Shown piece after piece: positions 50,733 to 60,916 of a DNA stretch of 64,000 nt. The position numbers and the translations under genes were made by a program. Where the stretch lies: contig JARKPR010000012.1 in assembly GCA_029975165.1 (NCBI GenBank), positions 1 through 64,000 on the forward strand. The letters run 5' to 3'. The notes under the pieces were generated by a model. The model did not search any database, had not been told where the DNA came from, and was given only the letters and a program-made list of their open reading frames with translations. This DNA comes from Selenomonadales bacterium. GTDB lineage: Bacteria > Bacillota > Negativicutes > Sporomusales > UBA7701. Every line of letters begins with the position of its first letter. Position 1 is the first letter of the stretch.

Positions 50733-51128
50733 ATGAATACCGTGAAGAAGTTCGTCATCGGCACCCTGGCTGTGCTCGCGCTGACGGCGGGCATGCCGGC
50801 GGTCGGCGCGGCCGCGCCGCACGAGTACAAGGCGGCGCTGGACATCGTCGCCACCGCGTACGCTCCCGGTCCCCACGACAACGGCAAGTGGGGCAACCTG
50901 ACCCACATCGGCACCCAGGTGCGCCCCGGCATCATCGCCGTAGACCCGCGGGTCATCCCGCTGGGTTCGCAGGTGTACATCGAGTACCCTGACGGCAGCG
51001 GCGCCTATGCGACCGCCGAGGATACCGGCGGCGCCATCAAGGGCAACCGCATCGACATCGCGATGGAGACAGTCAAGAAGGCGTACGGCTTCGGAATTCA
51101 GAACGTAAAAGTGTATGTGCTTAAATAG
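50733..51128 (+). CDS. Exported 3D-domain protein (probable peptidoglycan lytic enzyme)
   Basis: A 131-residue protein with a signal peptide (to about residue 27, AVGAAA) and a 3D domain. The three conserved Asp-containing segments are VDPRVIPLG, AEDTGGAIKG and NRIDIAM. The domain is shared with MltA-like and YuiC/stationary-phase muralytic proteins. No LysM or SH3 anchor is present. Control by a c-di-AMP riboswitch fits a cell-wall remodelling role. Confidence 0.9.
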   Translation: MNTVKKFVIGTLAVLALTAGMPAVGAAAPHEYKAALDIVATAYAPGPHDNGKWGNLTHIGTQVRPGIIAVDPRVIPLGSQVYIEYPDGSGAYATAEDTGGAIKGNRIDIAMETVKKAYGFGIQNVKVYVLK

Positions 51129-51135
51129 GTTCCAG

Positions 51136-51163
51136 GCCCGGGGATAAGCCCCGGGCTTTTTTC
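51136..51163 (+). terminator. Rho-independent terminator
   Basis: GCCCGGGG (51136-51143) pairs with CCCCGGGC (51149-51156), followed by TTTTTT. Confidence 0.87.
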
Positions 51164-51244
51164 CGTTTGCGGGCCGGTAGGAGTTTGCCGGCGGGGCGGC
51201 GAAGAAAGCGGCTGATTTGCTTTTTTCTTAATCGGGAGGACATG

Positions 51245-54166
51245 ATGGACAACGGGGCGCGGAAAAAGCTGCGGGCGGCGGTGGCTGCGCTGCGGCAGAC
51301 GCTCGCAGAAGGTGGGGGCCGGGCGGGGGAAGCGGCCTGGCCGGCGGCGATGGCGCTGACGCTGGCGGCGGCGATGGCAGCCAGAGGCGTGGGCGGTGCG
51401 GCGCCCGACTTTTTCGCCGCCGGCGACGGGCTGCCGCCGGCGGTGGCCGGGCGCTGCCGGACGCTGCTTGACGATTGCCGCGAGCTGCTGGCCGCGCCGG
51501 CCGTCCTCGGCTGGGTCCACCAGTTCTGGCACAGCGGCGAACGGGCCGGGCTGGCCGGCCGCACCCGCGGCGACATGTGCACGAAGATCGGCGCTGCGAC
51601 GCTTGTGCCGGCTACGCAGGTGTACAGCGAGGAATATATGGCCGCCTTCCTGGCGGAAAATTCCCTCGGCGCGCTGTGGCTGGCCAGGCATCCGGCCTCG
51701 CCGCTGGCGGCGGGGTGGCGCTATCGCGTTCGGCCGCCGGCACCGGAGGCCGCCGCTTTCCGGACGGTGCGCGAGGTGACGGTCTGCGACCCATCGTGCG
51801 GCGCCGGCCATTTTCTGCTGGCGGCCTTCGACCTGCTGTACGCCATGTACCGCGAAGAAGGGCACGACCCGGCGGCGGCGTGCGCGGCGATAATCAACGG
51901 CAATCTGTTCGGGATGGATATCGACGCGCGGGCGGTGGCGGTGGCCAGGGCCGCGCTGTGGCTGCGGGCCAGGGAGAAGGCGCCGGCCCTCGACAGCGGT
52001 GCGCTGCCCGGCCTGTACAACAACATCGTCGCCGGCGGGGGCGAGCTGGGGTCGCTGCTGGCGTCGGCGGAAGCGACCGGACCGCTCGCCGGCCTGCTGG
52101 CGCGGCGCTATACGGTGGTCGTCGCCAACCCGCCGTACCTCGACAAGCGCGATTACGCCGCCCCGCTGCGCGCTCACCTGCGGCGACACTACGCCGCCGG
52201 GGCCGGCAACCTCTACGCCGCCTTCATCCTCCGCTGCCTGGACCTAGCGGAGCGCTACGTGGCGATGGTGACGCCGCAGACCTTCCTGTTCATCCGCAGC
52301 TACGCCGCCCTGCGCCGCGAGGTGTTCGGCCGGGCGGCGGTCCGCACGCTCGCCCACCTGGGGCTGGGGGCGTTCGCCGACGCGGTGGTGGACGCCGCCC
52401 TGTTCGTGCTGGACAAAGAAGGGGACGGCGCCACGCCGGGAGTGTATTTCAAGCTGCTGGCGGCGCCGCACAAGGCGGCGGCCCTGGAAGCGGCGGTGCG
52501 GGAGCATAACGCCGGCGGCAGCCCGCCGGAGGTTTTCGTGCGCACGGCGGCGGCGGCCACCGTTCTCAGCGGCGGGCCGCTGGCCTACTGGCTGGGCGAC
52601 GGGCTGCGGGCGGCGGCGGCCGAAGGGAGGCAACTGCACGAGGTCGCCGACGTCGTCCTGGGGATGAAGACGGCCGACAACGCCCGGTTCGTCCGCCGTT
52701 GGTGGGAGGTGTGGCAGCCGGGCGGCGCGGCCCCGGGCTGGGCGCCGTACGAGAAGGAGGCGAGCGGCTACCGCTACGCCCGCCCCGCCGCCCACTACGT
52801 CCGCTGGACGGAAGCGGCGCAGGAATTTTACCGCCGCCATTATTCCGCCCAGCTGCCCAACCCGCGGTATTGGTTCAAGGAAGGGATCGTCTACGGCCTG
52901 ATCAGCAGCAAGGCCTTTACCGCCAAGCTGCTGCCGGCCGGGCATATGGCCGATATGGCGGCAAGCTGCGTTTTCCCGCACGACCGGGGCGACACCGCTT
53001 TCCTGCTCGGCCTGCTCAACGCCAAGGTCTACCGCTGGCTGCTGGCGATGTTCAACCCGACCGTCAACTACCAGCCTGTCGACCTGCAGCGGCTGCCGCT
53101 GCCGCTGGTGGCCGCCGGGGCGCGGGCGGAAATCGGCCGCCTGGCGATGATTGCGGCGGCGGCGGCGGCCGAGCTGCGGGCAACGGCGATAACCGACCGG
53201 GGCTACCGCTTCGCGCCGGCGGTCTGGCTGCCGCTGGGGGTTAAGCTGCCGCAGCGGGCGCTGGCCTTGTGGCTGGCGTCGCTGCGCTACCTGCTGGCGG
53301 CTGACGGCATCGACAGGCTGCTGGCGGCGTCCCTGGCCATGCCGGAGGGCGAGGCGGCGGCGATGGCCGCCGAGCTTGGCGGCTCGCCGGGCGATCGCCC
53401 GGCGCTGGCCGGCTACGATGAGCTCCCGCAGGAATTGGCAATGGACAGGTTTTCGCCGCCGGCCGCAGTGGTAAGGTATTCGCCGGCGGAAACGGCGGCG
53501 CTGCAGGAGCGGCTGCGGCGGCTATATTGGGCCGGGCCGGCCCGCGGCCAGCTGCCGGAGGATTTTTTTGCCGCCCTGGCGGCGGCTATCAAGCTGCATC
53601 CCGTGTCCGTATACAACCTGCTGGCCGCGGGGATAAGCGGCGAGGGCTGGCGCTGCCCGCCGCTGGCGAAGGAGCTGGCGGCCGACTTCGCGAGCGCGGC
53701 GGTGCTGGCGCTGCTCGGCCACGCCTGGCCGGGGCAGGAGGAGGTGGCCGCGCCGGGGCTTATGGGTGCGGACGTATTGCAGGAGAGGCTGGACGGCCTG
53801 GTCGGCCGCTACGCCGGCCGGACGGAGTTTGCGGCCGACTTTGCCGCCGTGGCCGGCACCGGCCTGGCGGCGTGGCTGGAGAGGGATTTTTTCCGGCGCC
53901 ACGTCGCCCAGTTCAGGCGGCGGCCGGTTGTCTGGCAGACGGTTGCCGGCCCCGGCTCGTGCCTGTTCCACTGGCGGCGGGCCGGCGAGGCGGCCGCCCG
54001 CTGCGGGCTGGACGGCTATGACTTTCATGCCGACGGGGGCGTGCGGATCGCCGTCGCCCCCTGGCAGGCGGCCGGCCTGCTGGCGGCGCCGGTGCTGGCG
54101 CCCGGCGACCTGGCGCGGGCGCTGGCCGACGGCCGCCGCTGCCGGGACGGGGACTATGTGCTGTAG
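51245..54166 (+). CDS. PglX/Eco57I-like adenine-specific DNA methyltransferase
   Basis: A 973-residue protein. The SAM motif is CDPSCGAGHFL near residue 182 and the catalytic motif VVVANPPYLDKRDY near residue 295, an N6-adenine signature. Upstream is PATQVYSEEYMAAFLAENSLG, a pattern I associate with the PglX/Eco57I group, and after it VLGMKTADNARFVRRW, typical of the target-recognition region. The N-terminal ~110 residues show no nuclease motif. No pglZ, brxC or restriction gene is adjacent, so it looks like an orphan enzyme. GC content matches its neighbours. Confidence 0.82.
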   Translation: MDNGARKKLRAAVAALRQTLAEGGGRAGEAAWPAAMALTLAAAMAARGVGGAAPDFFAAGDGLPPAVAGRCRTLLDDCRELLAAPAVLGWVHQFWHSGERAGLAGRTRGDMCTKIGAATLVPATQVYSEEYMAAFLAENSLGALWLARHPASPLAAGWRYRVRPPAPEAAAFRTVREVTVCDPSCGAGHFLLAAFDLLYAMYREEGHDPAAACAAIINGNLFGMDIDARAVAVARAALWLRAREKAPALDSGALPGLYNNIVAGGGELGSLLASAEATGPLAGLLARRYTVVVANPPYLDKRDYAAPLRAHLRRHYAAGAGNLYAAFILRCLDLAERYVAMVTPQTFLFIRSYAALRREVFGRAAVRTLAHLGLGAFADAVVDAALFVLDKEGDGATPGVYFKLLAAPHKAAALEAAVREHNAGGSPPEVFVRTAAAATVLSGGPLAYWLGDGLRAAAAEGRQLHEVADVVLGMKTADNARFVRRWWEVWQPGGAAPGWAPYEKEASGYRYARPAAHYVRWTEAAQEFYRRHYSAQLPNPRYWFKEGIVYGLISSKAFTAKLLPAGHMADMAASCVFPHDRGDTAFLLGLLNAKVYRWLLAMFNPTVNYQPVDLQRLPLPLVAAGARAEIGRLAMIAAAAAAELRATAITDRGYRFAPAVWLPLGVKLPQRALALWLASLRYLLAADGIDRLLAASLAMPEGEAAAMAAELGGSPGDRPALAGYDELPQELAMDRFSPPAAVVRYSPAETAALQERLRRLYWAGPARGQLPEDFFAALAAAIKLHPVSVYNLLAAGISGEGWRCPPLAKELAADFASAAVLALLGHAWPGQEEVAAPGLMGADVLQERLDGLVGRYAGRTEFAADFAAVAGTGLAAWLERDFFRRHVAQFRRRPVVWQTVAGPGSCLFHWRRAGEAAARCGLDGYDFHADGGVRIAVAPWQAAGLLAAPVLAPGDLARALADGRRCRDGDYVL

Positions 54167-55284
54167 ACGGGGTTCCCGTCGATAAACACCTGTTTTATCT
54201 TCGTCGCGACGGCGAACGGGTCGCCATCGAAGATGACGAGGTCGGCGTCCTTGCCGGCGTCGATGCTGCCCACCCGGCCGGCGACGCCGATGATCTCGGC
54301 GGCGCTCAGCGTGATGGCCCGCAGCGCCGCGTCGTAGGGCAGGCCTTCGCGGACGGCGAGGGCGGCTTCGAGGCGGAGGCCGCCGATGGGCAGGAAGGGG
54401 TGGTCGGTGATGAGGGCGACCTTGACGCCGGCAGCGTGGAGGATGGCCGGGGTGCGGTAGGTGCGGTCGCGGAGCTCGACCTTGACGCGGGCGGTGATGG
54501 ACGGCCCGACGGCGGCGGGTACGCCACGGGCGGCGATGGCGTCGGCGACCTTGTGGCCGGCGGTGGCGTGCTCGAGGGTGATGGCGAGGCCGAATTCGGC
54601 CGCGATCCTGAGCGCGGTCATGATGTCGTCGGCGGCATGGGCGTGGGCCCGCAGGGGCAGTTCGCCGCGCAGAACTTTAGCGAGGATCTCCAGCCGCAGG
54701 TTGCGTTCAGCCGGCGGCTTTTTCACGTAGTCGGCGGCGGCGGCGAGGTTCTCGCGGATGATGCCGGCGACGGTCATGCGGGTCGAGGGGGCCCGGTCCT
54801 TGCCGCCGTACAGCTTGATGGGGTTCTCGCCGAAGGCGATCTTGACCCCGGCCGGCTGGCGCAGGACCATGTCGTCGATGATGCGGCCGCGGGTCTTGAT
54901 GGCTACGCTCTGGCCGCCGATGACGTTTTCACTGCCGGGGGTGGCGATGATGGCGGTGACGCCGCCGCCAACGGCGTCTTCGAGGCCTTCGTCTTCGGGG
55001 TTGACGGCGTCGAGGGCCCGCAGGTGGGGGCAGACGGGATCGGCGATTTCGTTTTTGTCGACATGGGCGTCGCCGACGCCTTCCTCGGCGATGCCGAGGT
55101 GGGTGTGGCAGTCGATGAGGCCGGGGGTGACGACGCAGCCGGCGGCGTCGAGCACGCGGGCGTCGGCCGGGACGGGCAGGTGCCGGCCGACGGCGACGAT
55201 TTTGCCGGCGGCCAGCAGGACTACGCCGCCCTCGATAGTGCCGTGGCTGACAGTATGGACGGTTCCATCGCGGATTGCGAGCAT
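54154..55284 (-). CDS. Imidazolonepropionase-like amidohydrolase
   Basis: A 376-residue metal-dependent hydrolase of the amidohydrolase superfamily. The first metal motif is CHTHLGI; later elements are HAHAADDI, LEHATAGHK and the Asp of TDHPFLP. Imidazolonepropionase, dihydroorotase-like and other cyclic amidases share this fold; histidine-degradation genes are absent, so the substrate is unknown. ATG 55284 follows GGAGGAG. Its 3' end overlaps the convergent methyltransferase gene by 13 bp. Confidence 0.84.
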   Translation of the reverse strand: MLAIRDGTVHTVSHGTIEGGVVLLAAGKIVAVGRHLPVPADARVLDAAGCVVTPGLIDCHTHLGIAEEGVGDAHVDKNEIADPVCPHLRALDAVNPEDEGLEDAVGGGVTAIIATPGSENVIGGQSVAIKTRGRIIDDMVLRQPAGVKIAFGENPIKLYGGKDRAPSTRMTVAGIIRENLAAAADYVKKPPAERNLRLEILAKVLRGELPLRAHAHAADDIMTALRIAAEFGLAITLEHATAGHKVADAIAARGVPAAVGPSITARVKVELRDRTYRTPAILHAAGVKVALITDHPFLPIGGLRLEAALAVREGLPYDAALRAITLSAAEIIGVAGRVGSIDAGKDADLVIFDGDPFAVATKIKQVFIDGNPVYST

Positions 55285-55408
55285 TTTTCTCCTCCGGCTG
55301 CGCATGATAGATTTAGTGTGAAGTGGGAAAACGGTTTGTATCCGCCGCCGGCGGCGGGAATTTTTTTCGGCCGGCGCGGCAAAAGGGTGGATTTCGGCCG
55401 AGCAGTTA

Positions 55409-55417
55409 TGGTATTAT
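55409..55417 (+). promoter_or_regulatory. Extended -10 promoter of guaB
   Basis: TGG followed by TATTAT (55412-55417) lies 44 bp before guaB. No strong -35 is visible. Confidence 0.55.
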
Positions 55418-55445
55418 ATTCAAAATACGTGTTGAGAATTGTTGA

Positions 55446-56921
<1,476 letters not shown>

Positions 56922-56935
56922 GCTGGCGCATATGT

Positions 56936-56966
56936 AGGAGCCCCGGACCAAGTCCGGGGCTCCTTT
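56936..56966. terminator. Terminator between convergent guaB and deacetylase genes
   Basis: AGGAGCCCCGGAC (56936-56948) pairs with GTCCGGGGCTCCT (56952-56964), followed by a short T-run. Confidence 0.82.
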
Positions 56967-56970
56967 GCGT

Positions 56971-57852
56971 TCACCAGGCCGGCGGCGTCTCGAGATTCAC
57001 CACCCGGAAAGTGAAACCGCGGTCCTTAAAATATTTTATGACGGCGGGGAGGGCGCGGACGGTTTCGTCGTGGCCGGGGCCGTCGTGCATGAGGACGATG
57101 GCGCGGTTCCACAGGTATTTGCCGCTGTCCATCTGGTGGGCGACGTTGGCGGCGATCCGGACGGCCGTGGCCCGCGAAGCGTCGCCGGAGTTGACGTTCC
57201 AGCCGACCTCGCGGTAACCCTGGGCGGTGAGGGCCTGCCAGTATTCGGCGGTGAAGCTGCCGGCCGTTCCGCCGGGAGCGCGGGATATGCGGGGCCGGAC
57301 ACCGATAATTTTCATCAGGATGTCGTCGGTGCGGCGGAGCTGGGCGGTGTAGGCGGCCGGCGAGCGGTAGAGGTCGCGGTAGACGTGGCTGTAGGTATGG
57401 TTGCCGAGGGCGTGGCCTTCGTCGTAGATCCGGCGGACGATCTGCGGATATTTTTCCGCCTGGGAGCCAATGACAAAGAAGGTGGCGCGGATGCCCGCCT
57501 GGCGAAGGATGCGGAGGATGGCGGGCGTGAGGTCGGGATCGGGGCCGTCGTCGAAGGTGAGGTAGACGGTGCGTTCGCCGTAGTAAGGCAGGGCGACCGG
57601 CAAGGCGGTGGGCAGGTTGTCCCGGCGGCGCCGGTCGACGGTAAGCGTATCGTAGACGGGACCGCCGGCGTTTGTGGCCGTGAAGCCGATGTGGAGGCCG
57701 TAGGCCGGCGGCCCGGCGCCGTCCGTCGGCCCGGGAGCGGCAGGAGGGAAGGCGAGCGAGGCCAGGGCGGCGAGCGGGGCGAAAAGGGCGAGCAGCAAGA
57801 AGGCGACGGCAAGGTTGCGGGCGGTGCGCTGCAGGATCGGTGTGCTGTTCAT
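56971..57852 (-). CDS. Polysaccharide deacetylase (NodB domain)
   Basis: A 293-residue exported protein. An N-terminal hydrophobic segment (about 12-37) is a signal anchor. The NodB domain starts near residue 95 with TFDDGPDPDLTP, followed by HALGNHTYSH with the metal His pair and RAPGG. Such enzymes deacetylate GlcNAc or MurNAc in peptidoglycan or an exopolysaccharide. GGAG lies 6 bases before the ATG. The residue set is complete. Confidence 0.9.
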   Translation of the reverse strand: MNSTPILQRTARNLAVAFLLLALFAPLAALASLAFPPAAPGPTDGAGPPAYGLHIGFTATNAGGPVYDTLTVDRRRRDNLPTALPVALPYYGERTVYLTFDDGPDPDLTPAILRILRQAGIRATFFVIGSQAEKYPQIVRRIYDEGHALGNHTYSHVYRDLYRSPAAYTAQLRRTDDILMKIIGVRPRISRAPGGTAGSFTAEYWQALTAQGYREVGWNVNSGDASRATAVRIAANVAHQMDSGKYLWNRAIVLMHDGPGHDETVRALPAVIKYFKDRGFTFRVVNLETPPAW

Positions 57853-57917
57853 GGCCCACTCCGACGACAATAATATTATTATGTAATTATTCGCAGCCCC
57901 GGCGATCTTTCCTGCCC

Positions 57918-57946
57918 GCAACAACCTGTCAAGCTTTGGATATACT
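57918..57946 (+). promoter_or_regulatory. Possible promoter of the class A PBP gene
   Basis: TATACT at 57941-57946 with GCAACA 17 bp upstream. The -35 match is weak. Confidence 0.4.
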
Positions 57947-57969
57947 ATATACGCAGGAGGTGGGGATGC

Positions 57970-59994
57970 ATGGAGGATCGCGGCCGCCGCACGGGCTTCG
58001 CGTCGCGTGCCGGTATCGTTTACGCCGTTGTCGCGGCTCTTGTGCTGGTCGCGGTCGCCGGCGCGGGTTTCGCGTTTTTTTCGCTGCCGCGCACCGACAA
58101 TCTGGAGAACTTCACAATGAAGGCGGCGACCCAGGTGTTCGACGTCACCGGCCAGCCGGTGGCCAAGCTGTTCGAGGAGAACCGCACCGTGGTGACGCTG
58201 AACAATATTTCGCCGTACGTTCCGCAGGCGATCATCGCCAACGAGGATGTGCGCTTCTATCGCCACATCGGCGTCGATCCGATCGGCATCCTGCGGGCAC
58301 TGTGGGTCAACCTCCGCTATGGCGGCGTGGTGGAGGGCGGCAGCACGATCACGCAGCAGCTGGCCAGGGATATGTTCCTGACCCAGGAGCAGACGCTGAG
58401 CCGCAAGATCAAGGAGGCGCTGCTGGCGCTGGTCATCGAGCGGAAGTTTTCCAAGCAGGAGATTCTCCAGGCGTACCTCAACCAGGTATATTTCGGCGAG
58501 GGGGCTTACGGCATCGAGGCGGCGTCGCAGGTATATTACGGCAAGCACGCCGCCGAGCTGACGCTGGCCGAAAGCGCGATGCTGGCCGGCCTGCCGCGGG
58601 GACCAAGCATATTTTCGCCGTACGTCAACGCCCAGGCGGCCTTGAAGCGCCGCGGCACGGTGCTGCAGGGGCTGGTGAACGCCGGCAGCATCACCCAGGC
58701 GCAGGCCGAGGCCGCCCAGCGCGAGCCGGTGACGCCCACCGGCAAGAAGCGGCGGGAGGTGCAGGCGTCGTATTTCCTCGATTACGTCGCCAAGGAGCTG
58801 GTGGGGCGGTACGGGGCGAACCGGGTCTACAAAGGCGGCCTGAAGGTTTACACGACGATGGATATGAAGCTGCAGCAGGCGGCCGAGGCCGTGCTCGGCA
58901 AGAACCAGGGGGCGGTGCTTATCCTCGACCCGCGGAACGGCCACATCCGGGCGATGGTGGGGGGGAGGAATTACGAGGAGAGCCAGATCAACCGGGTAAC
59001 GGCCGAGGTCCGCCAGCCGGGGTCGGCGTTCAAGCCGTTCGTGTATACGACCGCTCTGGGGCAGGGGCTGGCGGCCAACACGATCATCATCGATTCGCCG
59101 GTGAATATCGGCGGCTATTCGCCGCAAAACTACGATAAGAAGTACCGCGGACCGGTGACGATGAAGAAGGCGGTGCGCCAGTCGGTGAACGTGGCCGCAG
59201 TCAAGCTGGGCCGCCAGGTGGGGATGGGGAATGTGCTGGACCTCGCCCGCAGCCTGGGCGTGACGACGCTGGTGCCGGAGGACGACAACCTGGCGTCGGC
59301 CCTGGGCGGGCTGACCCACGGCATCAATCTTCTGGAGCTTTGCGCCGCTTACACCGCCTTCGCCAACCAGGGGGTGGTGTCGCGGCCGCTGGCGGTGATG
59401 CGGGTGCTGGACGAGAACGACCGGGTGCTGGAGGAGGCCAGGCTTGTGCAGCAATCGGTGCTGCGGCCGGAGGTGGCGTACATCATGACCGATATCCTCC
59501 GCGCCGTCGTCGAAAATGGGGGGACGGCGACGCCGGCGAATATCGGCCGGCCGCAGGCCGGCAAGACGGGTACAACCGACAACTACGAGACGGCTTGGTT
59601 CATCGGCTACACGCCCGACCTGCTGGCCGGCATCTTCATCGGCAACGACGACCGCACGCCTGTGGGCATATCGGGCACGGAAGTTTCGGCGCTGTGGGGC
59701 CAGATGATGGGCAAGGCGGTCGCGGGGACGCCGCCGACCGATTTCCCGGTGCCGCCGGGGGTGGTGACCGGCGTGCCGGTGTGCTCCGACTCGGGCCGGC
59801 TGGCCGGCGGCGGCTGCCAGGAAGTGGAATACGACGCCTTCATCAGGGGCAGCGAGCCTACGGCTATCGACCCGCGCACCAGGCCCGGCCAGGCGCTGCC
59901 TTTGCCGGCCGACCGCACGGCGCCGGACGGGCAGCCGGCGCCGGAGGAGCAGCAGCCGCGCTGGCAGCTGCCGCCCTGGCTGCGATTGCCGTGA
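57970..59994 (+). CDS. Class A penicillin-binding protein (PBP1A family)
   Basis: A 674-residue bifunctional enzyme: one N-terminal membrane helix (about 16-38), a GT51 glycosyltransferase domain with IANEDVRFYRHIG and GGSTITQQLARD, and a transpeptidase domain with the SxxK in QPGSAFKPF, SVN and KTGTTDNYETAW. It polymerises and cross-links peptidoglycan. The C-terminus is Pro- and Gln-rich after a short Cys-containing stretch. AGGAGGTGGGG precedes the ATG. Confidence 0.95.
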   Translation: MEDRGRRTGFASRAGIVYAVVAALVLVAVAGAGFAFFSLPRTDNLENFTMKAATQVFDVTGQPVAKLFEENRTVVTLNNISPYVPQAIIANEDVRFYRHIGVDPIGILRALWVNLRYGGVVEGGSTITQQLARDMFLTQEQTLSRKIKEALLALVIERKFSKQEILQAYLNQVYFGEGAYGIEAASQVYYGKHAAELTLAESAMLAGLPRGPSIFSPYVNAQAALKRRGTVLQGLVNAGSITQAQAEAAQREPVTPTGKKRREVQASYFLDYVAKELVGRYGANRVYKGGLKVYTTMDMKLQQAAEAVLGKNQGAVLILDPRNGHIRAMVGGRNYEESQINRVTAEVRQPGSAFKPFVYTTALGQGLAANTIIIDSPVNIGGYSPQNYDKKYRGPVTMKKAVRQSVNVAAVKLGRQVGMGNVLDLARSLGVTTLVPEDDNLASALGGLTHGINLLELCAAYTAFANQGVVSRPLAVMRVLDENDRVLEEARLVQQSVLRPEVAYIMTDILRAVVENGGTATPANIGRPQAGKTGTTDNYETAWFIGYTPDLLAGIFIGNDDRTPVGISGTEVSALWGQMMGKAVAGTPPTDFPVPPGVVTGVPVCSDSGRLAGGGCQEVEYDAFIRGSEPTAIDPRTRPGQALPLPADRTAPDGQPAPEEQQPRWQLPPWLRLP

Positions 59995-60014
59995 GTGCCA
60001 TGATGTGGTAGAAT
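59986..60014 (+). promoter_or_regulatory. Sigma-A promoter of the WecG/TagA gene
   Basis: TTGCCG, a 17-bp spacer and TAGAAT overlap the end of the PBP gene. The predicted transcript begins just before the hairpin at 60025. Confidence 0.6.
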
Positions 60015-60024
60015 AAAGGTGACG

Positions 60025-60054
60025 CGTCTGCGGTGGCAAATGCACCCGCAGACG
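60025..60054 (+). promoter_or_regulatory. 5' untranslated-region hairpin of the WecG/TagA gene
   Basis: CGTCTGCGG (60025-60033) pairs with CCGCAGACG (60046-60054). It sits at the predicted 5' end of the transcript and could stabilise it. An in-frame GTG within the stem is unlikely to be the start. Confidence 0.45.
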
Positions 60055-60080
60055 GAAACATGTTCAGGGAGATTGCCGAC

Positions 60081-60803
60081 GTGCGTTTTGCGGTATTGGG
60101 AGTTCAGATCGACGCGGTGACGCTGGTGGAGGCGGTGCGGATCGCCGAAGGCTTCATCGCCGCCGGCGGTCCGCACCTCGTGGCGACGGCCAACGCCGAA
60201 ATGGTGATGGCGGCCGGGCAGGACGCGGCGTTGAAAAGCGTCCTGGACGGCGCCGACCTCGTCGTGCCCGACGGCGCCGGTGTCGTGTGGGCGGCCCGCC
60301 ATCTCGGCCATCACGTGCCGGAGCGGGTGGCCGGCTTCGACCTGACGCAGGCGCTGCTGGCCAGAGCGGCGGAAACAGGCTGGCGGGTCTATTTCTTCGG
60401 CGCCGCGCCCGGCATAGCCGCCAGGGCGAGCGAGGCCGCCGCCGCCCGCTGGCCGGGGCTGACTGTCGCCGGGGTGCGCCACGGGTATTTCATTCCTGCG
60501 GAAGCGGCGGCAATCGTTGATGCGATCAAGGCCAGCCGGCCAGACATCCTCCTGGCGGCCCTGGGCGTGCCGAAGCAGGAGAAGTGGCTGGCGGCCCACG
60601 CCGCCGAGCTGGCGGTGCCGCTGGCGATGGGCGTGGGGGGGACGTTCGACGTCATGGCCGGAGTGGCCGGCCGGGCGCCGCTGTGGATGCAGCGGGCCGG
60701 CCTGGAGTGGCTGTACAGGCTCAGCCGCGAACCGAGGAGGATCGGGCGGATGATGGCGCTGCCGCGCTTCGTCCTCAAGGTATTGGCAGCGAAAAAACAT
60801 TAG
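60081..60803 (+). CDS. WecG/TagA/CpsF family glycosyltransferase (GT26)
   Basis: A 240-residue enzyme. Family features are the N-terminal VLGVQIDAVTLVEAV, TANAEMVMAA, VVPDGAGVVWAARHLG and the ALGVPKQEKW region. Relatives add ManNAc or ManNAcA to undecaprenyl-linked GlcNAc in wall teichoic acid or enterobacterial common antigen synthesis. GTG 60081 follows AGGGAG with good spacing; longer starts at 60060 and 60033 lack one. No other polymer genes are adjacent, so the product is unknown. Confidence 0.85.
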   Translation: MRFAVLGVQIDAVTLVEAVRIAEGFIAAGGPHLVATANAEMVMAAGQDAALKSVLDGADLVVPDGAGVVWAARHLGHHVPERVAGFDLTQALLARAAETGWRVYFFGAAPGIAARASEAAAARWPGLTVAGVRHGYFIPAEAAAIVDAIKASRPDILLAALGVPKQEKWLAAHAAELAVPLAMGVGGTFDVMAGVAGRAPLWMQRAGLEWLYRLSREPRRIGRMMALPRFVLKVLAAKKH

Positions 60804-60830
60804 ACAAGCATCTCGCGAGTATATTATAAT
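60801..60830 (+). promoter_or_regulatory. Sigma-A promoter of psd-pssA
   Basis: TAGACA, an 18-bp spacer and TATAAT overlap the stop of the upstream gene. Confidence 0.75.
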
Positions 60831-60843
60831 GATTTAGGAAAAT

Positions 60844-60877
60844 AAGGCAGGGCGGGATGCTGTCTTGCTTTTTGTTT
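60844..60877 (+). terminator. Stem-loop with T-run in the psd leader
   Basis: AAGGCAG (60844-60850) pairs with CTGTCTT (60860-60866), one G-T pair, followed by GCTTTTTGTTTTG. It probably terminates the WecG gene but lies downstream of the psd promoter. Confidence 0.6.
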
Positions 60878-60916
60878 TGTAGGAAGCGGCGGAGTTGACC
60901 GGAGGGAGGTGGTTCG

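Noticed and set aside
56971-60045. Very long minus-strand open frame (about 1024 codons)
   Set aside because: Only its last 293 codons are the real deacetylase. The rest is antisense to the class A PBP gene, full of Arg, His and Gln, as expected from GC-rich third positions.
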